In this document: piece after piece, positions 14,263-22,830 of the stretch | How the letters are laid out: the number at the start of each line of letters is the position of its first letter | Position numbering within the stretch: the stretch's first letter is position 1 | Source: Temnothorax longispinosus | Lineage: Eukaryota; Arthropoda; Insecta; Hymenoptera; Formicidae | NCBI RefSeq assembly: GCF_030848805.1 | Contig: NC_092359.1 | Location: forward strand, 21,619,205 to 21,683,204 | Length of the DNA: 64,000 nucleotides | Direction of reading: 5' to 3' | Notes under the pieces: generated by a model | The model's input: only the letters and a program-made list of their open reading frames with translations | Databases searched by the model: none | Told to the model about the DNA's origin: nothing | Made by a program: the position numbers and the translations under genes

Positions 14263-17200
14263 ATCTGTGTATATATGGAGGGGTAAAAACCACAGTGGTG
14301 TAAGTCAAATTTTTAAAAATATTTTCTCGTGTGCATAGATGCAATTTATATATCGTACAGATTGCATCTATGCCATTCTATGCACACGAGAAAATATTTT
14401 TAAAAATTTGACCTACACCACTGTGGTTTTTACCCCTTCATATACAGGGTTAAAGAGGGAGAGTAAAATAATCGCAAAACTCTCCCAAAAAGGCTCTCAG
14501 GAAGAAGAAGAACCACGATGATTGGAAGATGAAGTCATACGTTGGTTTATCTATATTGGATTGCATAAATCTTTATTATACACAGAAAAAAAGAAGTGTC
14601 AAATCAACAGTGTTTATACTCATATATACGCAAGAATATATAATCTTGAAATGAGATTATATTGCGTTAAACGAATAAGAAAACTTGCTTGAATGAACTT
14701 ATTATACATATATAGTTCAACCAAGAAAAAAATGTTAAAATAAAAAGTTAAAATGTTGAAATTCTTATAAGAAGATTATAGTAATCTTGCATAATATATG
14801 AAACAATCTACATCTTCTTATAAGAGTATCAACTTTTTATTTCAACACTTTTTTCTTGGTTGAACTATATAATAACTTCATTCAAGAAAATTTTCTTCGT
14901 TTAGCGCAATATAATTTCATTTCAAGATTTCCAACTTTTCCAACGTTGAAACTAAAGATATTTTCAAATCAAGAATATTCCTTTTTTCTGTGTACTGTGT
15001 AAATTAATAACATACCTAGAACATTCTGCAATTTTAAAATCGTTCAAGTTTCTCATCTTCATCGATAGATCCTCCACAAGTGGAGTTTCAAGCTTAAGCC
15101 AATCATTCTTCAAAGTAATCCCATCTGGTCTTGTTTCTGTCTCGATTGATCGCTCGATTTGCGTATTGCCTCTCTCAGACATTCTCACAACATCCGGTTC
15201 AAAAACGTTATTAATTGACGGGAAAACTTTAGCGATTGTTGATCCACCGATTGCATTTCTGCATAGAATGCAAGTTAGGTAGCACGTCACAAAAAGTCGG
15301 AACGCACGTAATTCCATATTGTGTATGGCCGCAAGGAAAACCTCAAACGAAAGACTCGACACAAAAATGTGCGGCTTACTTATAAAGTTTCGTTCCCGTA
15401 AGTTTACAGAGAGGTAACATGTCTTCGGTTACATTGACGATAACATGAACGCAAAAGTAAATCTGGGCGTTAACGTTGTTGCACAATCGTAGGTGTCTCG
15501 TTATGAGCAAACTTTGATACACGATACTTGTGTATTACATTAAATACCATCCCTGGATTTAAAAAAATTGATAGAAAACGATAGGAATCGATACAATTTG
15601 TAAAAAATCTTATCGCTTCATATCCTATATAACCTATCGTTTCACATTTTAGTTTCCGAGAGAAATGTTATCGTTTTTATCATTTTCTTCCGTTCTTTGT
15701 TGAAGGCGAAATCAATCGTTGGCATACGATAGAATTCTTATATAGAAATTTATTGTTTTCTATAATTTTATTGGAATTTATCGAGAAGAAATGATTGAAA
15801 ACTATCGTAATAATCAATTGTGTATTTATAATAAAGAAAACTCATAAATTTCTTATTTTATGCAATAAACATTATTATTAATAATTGTAATTTACTCTTA
15901 CACGTGAATAAGGGTGATTCATAAATAAATCATGTGTCATCACAAAAACATTGGTAATTCAAAGTCCATCAAAATACTCATAATCAACTACATAATCAAC
16001 TACATAAGAGAGTAAGAATAATCCTCATTGTCTGCATTATCTTCGCCATTGGTCTTGCGTTCATTGTATCCTGTTCAATATTGACAGTTCGTGAATAATC
16101 TGCAGGAGAATTCCAGTCGAAAGAAATATTTTATGAACACGTTGTTATATCTGATTACTTAAGAGTCATTAAGTGACGTACTTACTTCTGAAAACTTAGC
16201 CTTTTGTAAAAAAAAAAAAGAAATATTTATTCTATCAAAAAATAATGTTAATATTAAAGTCATATTACGCAGACATTTATTTTCGTTATAAAATTGTTTT
16301 CTTCAATATCTTTCTCAATCTCTATATTGCAAAATGTTTAATAATAGTAGAAGTATAAATGTACATACTTTTATATATTTCGAGTATTCTGAGCAAATGT
16401 ATTTAAAATCATATAAATTGTACTAGAAGTAACGCTTTTAAACAAAAAAATACCAGAAAAATATCTTTAACATATTATAAAGTATTGTCTGACATTTTTA
16501 GATTAAGTAAGTAAACAGTAATCTTTTTTCAGATCCTGAGCTCGAAAATTTCATAAGACAAGAGCCGGCCAATATCCAATCTCAATCCCCATCAAGGACG
16601 AACGAGGATTCTCTCACGAATGCATCATTTCAGCCGAAAGAAAACAAGGACACCGCGAATCAGCCAGTAAAATCAGGATATCTCACATCGATTCTCTCTT
16701 CTCTACCGAACCTGTCGTTGTCATCAATTAAATCTGATTCCTTGGAACCGCAAATAAGTCAGACACCCGAGAACACTAGCGGAACGACGCACGAACCTAA
16801 TCCTTACATAACGCCGCAAGGATACCAAGGTTCTCAGTCGGAAATACCAGGATTCTTAGCAATTAATCCTCAGGATTCTCGAAGTACAAACTTGTCAGGA
16901 TTTGCTGCTTTCGGTCCTACTGTACCCAACCCTTCTCAGCCCGTAGCTCCACCCAGTGTAGCTCAACCCGGTTATGGTAAATATTTGAAATTATAATTAA
17001 ACTTTTATAACTAATAAAATCGCATTTTAATAAATATGAACATAATTTTAAGAACAAATTTTAAATTCTTACCTTATGTAACACAATAAGTCATTTAATG
17101 TATGAAATTATAATATAACGCAATTCCCAAAAAATCTTAATAAACTCAGGTCAATTTTAATTTTAATTTATGTTTACGTGTTATTTATACACGCATGTAT

Positions 17201-20200
17201 AATTCATTTTTATTTGATGTATTTTTCTACTATGTATGCAATGATGTTACGTATGTAATAATGTTTCAAGTATATTATTTAATCACAAACAATTATTATT
17301 TCTTGTTAAAGCGCCCGTGTCTTATCGACTTGGTAACCAACGACGCTTGAAGTATGCACCACCGCCTGATCTAACATCTAACAACGCAAAGCCATATCCG
17401 AATCCAGCATTACAGTCGTTCTTACCGGCTCAACATGTATCCGCACCACCAACTATTTTGAATCCGTATAAATCGGAGGGATTGGTGCAGGGCAACAATT
17501 CTAATGTACAGCAGACCAGTTCTTTGCCCGAACAACTTCCAACGTCTGAGCAGCTATCGCGAAACAGTTCTCTCCATAATTCATTTCGATCCAGTCCAGT
17601 CACAACAGGAACGTCGTACAACTCGGCTGTAACGTCTACAAATCAAAATCCATTTTTCGAAAGTTCTTCCGTGTTCGCGCAATTTCCTTCATCATCGTCT
17701 AGACCGATACCTGCACGAGTATTGGAGCCAGCCACGCCGCAGAACACTCCGGCGAACGTCTCATTTCCCGGCTTCGCTCCTTATGTAAACCGGGATTTAC
17801 CATCGACATTTACATCTAATTTCGACAAAGAAATAGCTGTGCTTAAGAACCCTAATCTAAACTCGCCGCCGGAATTTTCGAAAGGCGGTACCCTCGGGAC
17901 GACCCCAGAATCTGTGTATAAACCGACATTGATACCCGGGGAAACCAAGGCCACATTTACGCCAATATCGGCAGCCAAGGTAACGGAGAAATTAGAACAT
18001 TTACTTGCGGAACAGCAAGAAAATTCTTCTCGCGCAGCAACCTCCGAAGCTTCCTCGGAAGTTGACGAAATTGCATCCAGCGTCACTACCGAATTAGTGA
18101 AATCTTTCGAGTCGCAAAGCGACGCGCTAAAGGCTACAAATGAGATAATCGATAAGTCACATGAAGCGAAGCTGAATGATGTACAAGGGAAAGTCGCTCA
18201 ACCTAGAAGTGACACATGGAGTGACGTGTTTCTTGGGCGAGAGCCAGCGGCGCAATCTGTGATCCGCCCGGAAATACATACCACTGATAACAGTCCGATT
18301 GTAACGGATCTCCAAGCGGCTAAGTCGAACGTACATCCGCCTAAACAGCATTATCAAGTGCAATCGGTATCTGTGCCAAGCTCCACCTTTTATACAGACA
18401 AGCCTGCAGAGCAAAAGTCGAGCTTAAACTACGTATCGCCCGTTCAACTTCCGCAGAAAGTTTCTCCTTCCGCCGATTTCTACAACTTACCGAAACCAAC
18501 GGAACAGTCAGAAAGCGTGTTCTTTGAATCAGCGAAACCGAATCAGCTCTCGAGTTTCTCGTCTCAAGAAAGAAGTACAAATTCTTCATTTGGACAACCA
18601 GTAATTAACGTGACAAATAATCCGCAGCAAGCTCAAGAAAATTTCGCATTTAGTTCTACAGCGATCGATTCACCGGCTTCTCACGTACCGTTTTGGAATG
18701 CTGATCAATCTTGTCAATCGCAGGTGTTGAACGTTGCACCTACCCAGCCGGTATATACCGCGCCCAACCAACCGGTATACTCTGCTCCCATCCAACAATC
18801 AGCGCCGGTATTTTACAATCCTGCCCAATTCGCGAATGAACTGCCTAATCAATTGACTTTTCCACATACGTACGACCAACGTTCTCCTCAACAGCAATCA
18901 TATCAAAATCCACCGTTTTACGGAAGTAGCAGCGGACTGCAACAACCCTACGCTATTCCTGCAGAAAATAATACCGCATATCCCTCGCCTGCTGTCTCGG
19001 TGGCAACGTCAATACCTGAACCGACGGGATCAGCCACACTTAGTCCTGTTCAAATGTCAGTTAATTCGCCAACTAATCGCATCACACCAGATACCGTGCC
19101 ACCGAGTTTTCAAAATTGGGTAAGGATACATCCCATGTTTTTCATCATTTATAAAATTACGCAAAAATATTTACAAAATTTTATAATTAAATGCAAGATA
19201 TTAATGATCGATTATTTTTCTTCATCTAATTAACTCATATTTATTTTTCTTAATACAATTTTACACATATTTAAACTTGTATTTATATTAATATATAAAA
19301 TTATTAAGTTATGATTTATTTATTCTTAATTGTCTGAAACATAGCTATACAGTGCTATACAGAGAATTACACAAAGAATATTTTTAGGCCTCTGGATCTT
19401 CTGACAAACGAATGCAATACAGATCAGTATATCACCACTGGTTTTACCGCAAAGAGGTGGAGAGCAAAACACTATGGCTGCCATTCTCCATGCAGGACAG
19501 CTTAAAGCTAGAAGAAGCTCATAATTCGAGCGACATTACGCCTGAAACCACGGTGGCTACTGATGGCGGTCGTTACGATGTTGACATCTTACGTCGTCAA
19601 AGAGCACCCGTCTACTGGACTGGAACATCTACCGAAGTTAGGCGATGTTCCTGGTTTTTCAAGGAAGCAGCTGAAGCGAGATACGTCCCTTATAATGAGA
19701 ACACTGCTGCGAAACTTGAGGACGAATACAAACTAGCATGTCTGTCGAACACTTGGAATCGAAGAGTTGAATTAAATAATGGAGAATATATTATCTTCCA
19801 TAGCGCTATAGTGCAGGTTCATTATCTACAACCGACAGGATCTCCCGATGCGACAGGATCTTGGGGAACTAACACTGTAAGTAACACAGTATAAGTGATG
19901 TAACATAATATGTAATCATATATAACAAATTGAATAGCAAATAAAGTTTGATAATAAATAAAAGAGTGTATATTTTGTGCATATAATATTTAATTAAAAC
20001 TTAATTATAAAAGTTTTATTTTAAAAATAAATTAAACAATTTAACACAAAAGAGTTAAAGTACAATGTTTAATTGCACAAATGTTACATGATTTTATTCT
20101 TTTATCATTTTTTAAAAATGTTAATACTATTTAAATATTATAGTTTGTTTTAATGTAAATAAATTTTATTTTGTATATATTTTTAAAATAAAATAAATAT

Positions 20201-22830
20201 TATGCTCTTTATAATGCAATCTTATTAAAAATGCTTTGCTTCACATCATTTCATATCATGTATATTTATATATAAAATAACGTAATTTGCAATTAAGTTA
20301 TTTTAGTTTTATGTAACACTACATATTGTTAATTTTAAAATTATTGAGCTTTATATATACAGCTTTTGATTTATATGTATATGTAATTAAAAACAACACA
20401 TAATAATATACAACATCATGAAAACTTTATTAGCACATCTTTCATTTATTTTGCAGAGCATCATTGCTGCTATTATTTAAATATCTTATTTTCTCCTATA
20501 AATTACGTTTATTATTTAAAATAAATATGGTTTTTTAACATTGCACGCATGGTTCTGTTTGATATGGTGAGTCCTAATTTCTACAGGCTTCAGAGGACAG
20601 TACATATTTACAGGGTTCTGCAAGTAGACCGAAAGTTGTTAAAAGAGGAGTCGACGAATTCAATATAGATGAAGGTGAACCGGAGAAAGTAGATCATCTT
20701 CTATTTCTCGTTCACGGTATCGGTAGCGTTTGCGATCTGAAGTTTCGCACTGTAGAAGAAGTTGGTAAGTTGTGAAAAATATAATATTAATTGGAAATAA
20801 ATTAGTTACCGTTATATTTATAAAATTCAAATTGTGATATTAATGTTTAATTTTTTATTACAGTTGAAGAATTCCGAAGTATATCGTTCCAATTGGTACA
20901 ATCACATTATCGTACTGCTTGCGAACAAGGAGATGTAAATAGAATAGAAGTATTACCGATCTCCTGGCATACAGCACTTCATTCCGATACGGGAATTGAT
21001 CAGAAATTGCAAGCTATCACGTTGGAAAGTATTCCGAAACTGCGACATTTTACTAACGATACTTTGCTGGACATACTTTTCTATACTAGTCCGATATATT
21101 GTCAAACTATTATGCAAACAGTCGGAAGTGAGATGAACAGATTGCACGCACTATTCAAAGAAAGAAATCCTACCTTTGATGGAGGAGTATACTTAGGCGG
21201 TCATTCATTGGGTAGTTTAATCATGTTCGATCTATTGTGCCATCAAAAATCCGAGAAAGAAAATGAAGACGATACGAACAATGATGAAGTGAGTAGTGAT
21301 AAAAGAAATATAAGGAAATAAAAGGGATTATAAAGGCTCCTGCACAATCAAAAATATAAGGAATAAAGAACAGATATTAGTGATTAAGACTAAGGAATCA
21401 GGGATAAAACCGGATCCACAATAAAAAAAAAAACACAGGCAACAGAAACAGGGAATAACATAGGCAATAGATTTTTAACCTATTGGAAGCCGTGTATCAA
21501 TGCTACACCAGTTTTATTCCTGACTTCTTATTCCTAATCGCTAATATCTGTTCCTTGTTCTTTATATTTTTCATTGTGCGGGGACCTTTATATATCTTAT
21601 CACTCAAATCTTATAATTAATTTATTTTATAAATAATTTGAATACTTTTGCATTTTTGATATTTAGGGAATAAAATCTTTATTGCAATTGCAGGAAAATG
21701 ACAGTATTGGGCTTATTGAGCCAATGCCCGGGGCCGTTATTAAGAAGCGTCTTAGTAGAAGAGTTAGCTATGTAATGGGGGCTGCAGGAACAGGCCAACC
21801 TTACATACATTATCCGCAACTCAATTTTCACCCGTGTGCCTTCTTTGCTCTCGGCAGTCCGATTGGCATGTTCGTAACGGTCCGAGGCATTAACACTCTC
21901 GGAGAAAATTTCACTCTGCCTACTTGTCCGGCTTTCTTCAACATCTTTCATCCGTTTGATCCGGTAGCTTATCGAGTGGAATCATTAATTAATCCTGAAG
22001 CCTGCAATTTCCGACCTATGCTGATACCGCATCATAAAGGCAGGAAGAGAATGCATTTAGGTGAATACAACTAGTTGATTTATCTAGAATGCTCACGTAA
22101 TAATTTGTAATAATAATTTATAAGCAATTAAATTGAACTTGTGTGCGCTTATTAAGATTTATGACTTACAGAATTAAAGGAAACGATGGCACGTGTCGGA
22201 GCGGATTTGAAACAAAAATTAATCGATTCCGTGAGACACACGTGGAACTCTGTCTATCAACTAGTCTTATTTCACAAACCAGACAACCAAGCTCTGGAAC
22301 GCGAAATCGATCAAGTTGTCGAGGAACAGTTACACAACGCGCCGAGCGTACTGGATCAACATAACAACGACGATAATGGTGCCGATTTAAAAATTGGAAG
22401 ACTTAACGGTGGTCGAAGAATAGATTACGTTCTTCAAGAAGCGCCTTTCGAATATATTAATGAATATATTTTTGCTCTTACAAGCCATATCTGTTATTGG
22501 TAAGTCGTATATCCCTTGCGATAAACATTTTCCATTATATGCACACCACTGATTTATAATTTAATTTGTTTCAGGGAATCCGAAGATACTATGCTTTTGA
22601 TATTGAAGGAAATATATGGAACTAGGGGTATTCAAACCGACGCGCAACTTCCTCAGCAGTCAATGTCTATTGAGAGAGTATCTCCTTCTCCATCTTTGAA
22701 TTTATCTACCCTGTCACCTAGTGCAAGTAATGGAGGAACATCGCTTGATGTAGGCGTAGACCCTACAGTGCCTATGTCCAGTAAATCTGTTGGTCCACCG
22801 CCTAAGACTGGTTTTGTACCGAAATCCTGA
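6127..22830 (+). CDS. SEC23IP: SEC23-interacting protein / PA-PLA1 family phospholipase (WWE-lipase-DDHD), complete, 9 exons
   Basis: Coding exons are 6127-6250, 16533-16976, 17312-19119, 19388-19876, 20587-20764, 20864-21288, 21667-22060, 22172-22499 and 22575-22830. All junctions are GT-AG and all phases agree, giving 1,482 codons including the stop. The product should be an intracellular phosphatidic-acid-preferring phospholipase A1-like protein that binds the COPII coat protein SEC23 at ER exit sites; the insect relative is PAPLA1. Visible parts: Pro/Ser/Gln-rich N-terminus (residues 1-792), WWE domain (about 795-950), oxyanion-type HGIG (about 998-1001), GHSLG with nucleophile Ser about 1129, and DDHD region with FDPVAYR near 1253-1259 and GGRRIDYVLQE near 1367-1377. 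Vertebrate SEC23IP is about 1,000 residues, so the N-terminus is expanded. The SAM domain found between lipase and DDHD parts in vertebrate SEC23IP and DDHD2 is absent. Intron 1 (10.3 kb) hosts an opposite-strand gene. Confidence 0.92.
6987..6992 (-). terminator. Poly(A) signal of the VWA7-like gene
   Basis: An AATAAA hexamer on the minus strand lies about 100 bases after the stop codon of the nested gene. It implies that the nested transcript ends inside SEC23IP intron 1, about 740 bases short of SEC23IP exon 1, so the two mature messages need not overlap. Confidence 0.5.
7091..8034 (-). CDS. VWA7-like gene, exons 9-11: C-terminal modules, membrane anchor, tail
   Basis: Exon 9 (8034-7878) encodes MWLYPRQTNRVAVDILVP and a strand-rich stretch ending VYVYVQNAFSK. 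Exon 10 (7684-7555) encodes KIEYSFNSNCAGK with three Cys and FWSADITAEAYDSG. Exon 11 (7455-7091) begins with LKRVISIPSGI, then TKYISGTKDRITFYYLSTCC, a membrane segment and a basic tail ending SERTSF. The W...I...D-SGL, GT and CC pattern recurs in VWA7-like secreted and membrane proteins, from which I infer homology. Confidence 0.72.
7091..15317 (-). CDS. VWA7-like (VWA-less) single-pass membrane glycoprotein, nested antisense in SEC23IP intron 1, 11 exons
   Basis: Exons in transcript order: 15317-15016, 14170-13992, 13138-13047, 12982-12836, 12688-12552, 11705-11461, 9276-9170, 9064-8451, 8034-7878, 7684-7555 and 7455-7091. All introns are GT-AG, phases agree, and the sum is 825 codons with one terminal stop. 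The product has a signal peptide (about 1-25), a mostly extracellular body with several Asn-X-Ser/Thr sites, a membrane segment (about 771-796, IVLGALLLLFLIILLVIAIV) and a basic 28-residue tail. The segments LPDKWCLKL, PGTTHRIFF with PVRYVIRARSS, and STCCTTT plus AIDVF resemble the beta-sandwich modules following the VWA domain in VWA7 and hemicentin-like proteins. I see no DxSxS metal site, so a true VWA domain is missing or was lost. Function unknown; the cell-surface location is inferred. It lies wholly inside another gene's intron on the other strand. Confidence 0.7.
8451..9276 (-). CDS. VWA7-like gene, exons 7-8: polar linker and start of second sandwich module
   Basis: Exon 7 (9276-9170) and exon 8 (9064-8451) encode about 240 residues. 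The first 180 are polar and acidic (NKNENMYEILDEKR, DDFSDISLSSRES), probably an extended linker. The last 50 contain AAPGTTHRIFFDAM, PVRYVIRARSSPFRV and YNIQP, typical of an Ig-like module. The frame is continuous with exon 9 through a split Tyr codon at the GTAAGT donor at 8450. Confidence 0.65.
9940..10254 (+). promoter_or_regulatory. GC-richer island inside SEC23IP intron 1, possible alternative first exon
   Basis: Within AT-rich intron sequence this block is purine-rich and has clustered CpG pairs (10085-10170), a GA tract (9994-10024), and ends at a donor-like AAGA|GTGAGT at 10255. It may be a non-coding alternative first exon of SEC23IP on the plus strand, or an enhancer. It also lies in an intron of the nested gene. 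No protein frame supports it. Confidence 0.3.
10695..10987. mobile_element. pogo/Tigger-like MITE with TA duplication
   Basis: Imperfect terminal inverted repeats begin CAGTAGATTCCCGTATAAC on the left and CAGTAGATCTTCCATATGAC on the right (read inward), and both sides are flanked by TA. The CAGTAGA end and TA target are typical of pogo/Tigger elements (Tc1-mariner superfamily). The 293-bp interior is AT-rich without a transposase. Confidence 0.65.
11461..11705 (-). CDS. VWA7-like gene, exon 6: beta-sandwich module
   Basis: The exon encodes FQCTLTDRVERPRIVMSLGS then GVAIGARNLPDKWCLKLTG and YNFDVTAYYGA. The layout (a strand-rich stretch, a P-x-x-W strand, then a V-x-A-like strand) resembles the module after the VWA domain in VWA7 and hemicentin-type proteins, where a GTWEIQV-like motif is typical. 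It ends with phase 1 at a GTAAGC donor at 11460. The open frame runs 60 bases further into the intron and gives a false C-terminus. Confidence 0.65.
12552..14170 (-). CDS. VWA7-like gene, exons 2-5: divergent N-terminal extracellular region
   Basis: Four short exons (14170-13992, 13138-13047, 12982-12836, 12688-12552) join in phase to give about 185 residues containing HYIYISNITKKES, FEDINLVLSFADQNGE, IYLNLDCDIANIERNLV and VTGIAINILGNLT. I cannot match this part to a named domain. At the end of exon 5 two donors lie 4 bases apart, GTGAGT at 12556 and GTAATT at 12552/12551. The second joins in frame to the acceptor before 11705. The first joins in frame only to a later acceptor near 11666, which would skip 13 residues. 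Confidence 0.6.
12692..12740. repeat. poly(A)-(TA)n microsatellite
   Basis: Seventeen A residues are followed by about sixteen TA units. On the minus strand the poly(T) part is the polypyrimidine tract directly before the exon 5 acceptor of the nested gene (AG at 12690-12689). Confidence 0.9.
14194..14263. repeat. Compound TG/AT/GT dinucleotide repeat
   Basis: A (TG)n, (AT)n, (GT)n series directly precedes the palindromic element at 14272. Confidence 0.9.
14272..14445. mobile_element. Near-perfect hairpin MITE, about 70-bp arms
   Basis: The left arm GGGGTAAAAACCACAGTGGT continues into TATTTTCTCGTGTGCATAGA and is repeated in reverse complement on the right with very few mismatches around a short loop. 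Ends read TATATGRAGGGG inward. It lies in the first intron of the nested gene and in SEC23IP intron 1, so it can be transcribed from both strands. No coding capacity. Confidence 0.7.
14581..14992. mobile_element. 412-bp MITE with CACAGAAAAAA ends and TA duplication
   Basis: The termini are CACAGAAAAAAAGAAGTGTC on the left and, read inward, CACAGAAAAAAGGAATATTC on the right, each flanked by TA. Long imperfect arms (for example TAGTTCAACCAAGAAAAAA at 14712-14730 and its complement at 14847-14868) would fold into a large hairpin. Its right end is only about 20 bases from the exon 1 donor of the nested gene. Confidence 0.7.
15016..15317 (-). CDS. VWA7-like gene, exon 1: signal peptide and N-terminal segment
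   Basis: ATG at 15317 begins MELRAFRLFVTCYLTCIL, a clear hydrophobic signal peptide with likely cleavage near residues 20-25. The rest of the exon (to about residue 100) is polar, with ETETRPDG and a LKNDWLKLETPLVEDL amphipathic stretch. The donor is GTATGT at 15015. The frame stays open a further 45 bases upstream but starts at GTG, so ATG 15317 is preferred. Just inside the intron, 22 bases after the exon, a 412-bp MITE ends. Confidence 0.65.
15318..15830 (-). promoter_or_regulatory. Upstream region of the nested VWA7-like gene with repeated TATCG motifs
   Basis: The sequence before ATG 15317 shows many TATCG/CGATA pentamers between 15568 and 15816, on both strands. TATCGATA is the insect DRE core, so a promoter role is conceivable, but a degraded repeat could give the same picture. 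No TATA box with clear spacing is seen. Confidence 0.25.
16533..19119 (+). CDS. SEC23IP: SEC23IP homologue, exons 2-3: long disordered SEC23-binding region
   Basis: Exon 2 (16533-16976) and exon 3 (17312-19119) encode about 750 residues rich in Pro, Ser, Gln, Asn and Thr with almost no predicted structure. Features include an NPYITPQGYQ motif like the NPYIAPPQ of vertebrate SEC23IP, and imperfect QPVYxAP repeats near the 3' end of exon 3 (about 18740-18800). In vertebrates the Pro-rich N-terminal half binds SEC23; that role is transferred here by inference. A single helical, Glu-rich patch (about 17970-18130) interrupts the low-complexity sequence. The frame stays open 114 bases past the GTAAGG donor at 19120, but that tail is intronic, AT-rich and unlike the protein. 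Confidence 0.85.
19388..19876 (+). CDS. SEC23IP: SEC23IP homologue, exon 4: WWE domain
   Basis: This phase-0 exon of 163 codons begins with ASGSSDKRMQ and contains the segment HHWFYRKEVESKTLWLPFS, followed by TDGGRYDVD, VRRCSWFFK and RYVPY. These match the WWE domain of SEC23IP and DDHD2 almost position by position; WWE domains in this family are linked to membrane and protein association. It ends at a consensus GTAAGT donor at 19877. The open frame continues seven codons into the intron and those residues should be excluded. Confidence 0.93.
20587..21288 (+). CDS. SEC23IP: SEC23IP homologue, exons 5-6: lipase core with GHSLG
   Basis: Exon 5 (20587-20764) carries KVVKRGVDEFNIDEG and VDHLLFLVHGIGSVCD, the conserved entry strand and oxyanion-hole region. 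Exon 6 (20864-21288) carries HFTNDTLLDILFYTSP and GGHSLGSLIMFD, where the central Ser (about residue 1129) is the predicted nucleophile. Exon 6 ends at a GTGAGT donor at 21289 after an acidic run (ENEDDTNNDE). The open frame reads 36 further bases into the intron. Confidence 0.93.
21333..21588. mobile_element. MITE making up most of SEC23IP intron 6
   Basis: Inverted arms start AAGGCTCCTGCACAATCAAA on the left and, read inward, AAGGTCCCCGCACAATGAAA on the right. They continue through ACAGATATTAG for about 80 bp per arm and are flanked by TA on both sides. The 256-bp element accounts for two thirds of the 378-bp intron. Confidence 0.7.
21667..22830 (+). CDS. SEC23IP: SEC23IP homologue, exons 7-9: DDHD domain and C-terminus
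   Basis: Exons 21667-22060, 22172-22499 and 22575-22830 encode the DDHD region: FALGSPIGMF, FFNIFHPFDPVAYRVE, LIPHHKGRKRMHLELKE across the exon 7/8 join, NGGRRIDYVLQE and SHICYWESEDT across the exon 8/9 join. The scattered Asp-Asp-His-Asp residues give the domain its name and are needed for enzyme activity and phosphoinositide binding in the family. A second possible acceptor at 21693 would remove nine residues (GIKSLLQLQ) and keep frame. The last 75 residues are Ser/Pro-rich and poorly conserved. Stop is TGA at 22828. Confidence 0.92.

Noticed and set aside
7091..15317. HAP2/GCS1-type gamete fusion protein as identity of the nested gene
   Set aside because: A single-pass membrane protein with Cys suggested it briefly, but the diagnostic HAP2 Cys pattern is absent and the C-terminal modules fit VWA7-like proteins better.
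19120..19233. Extension of SEC23IP exon 3 to its frame stop
   Set aside because: A consensus GTAAGG donor at 19120 joins exon 4 in frame; the extension is AT-rich and hydrophobic, unlike the protein.
21289..21666. Hidden SAM-domain exon between SEC23IP exons 6 and 7
   Set aside because: The intron is almost filled by an inverted-repeat element and has stops in all frames.
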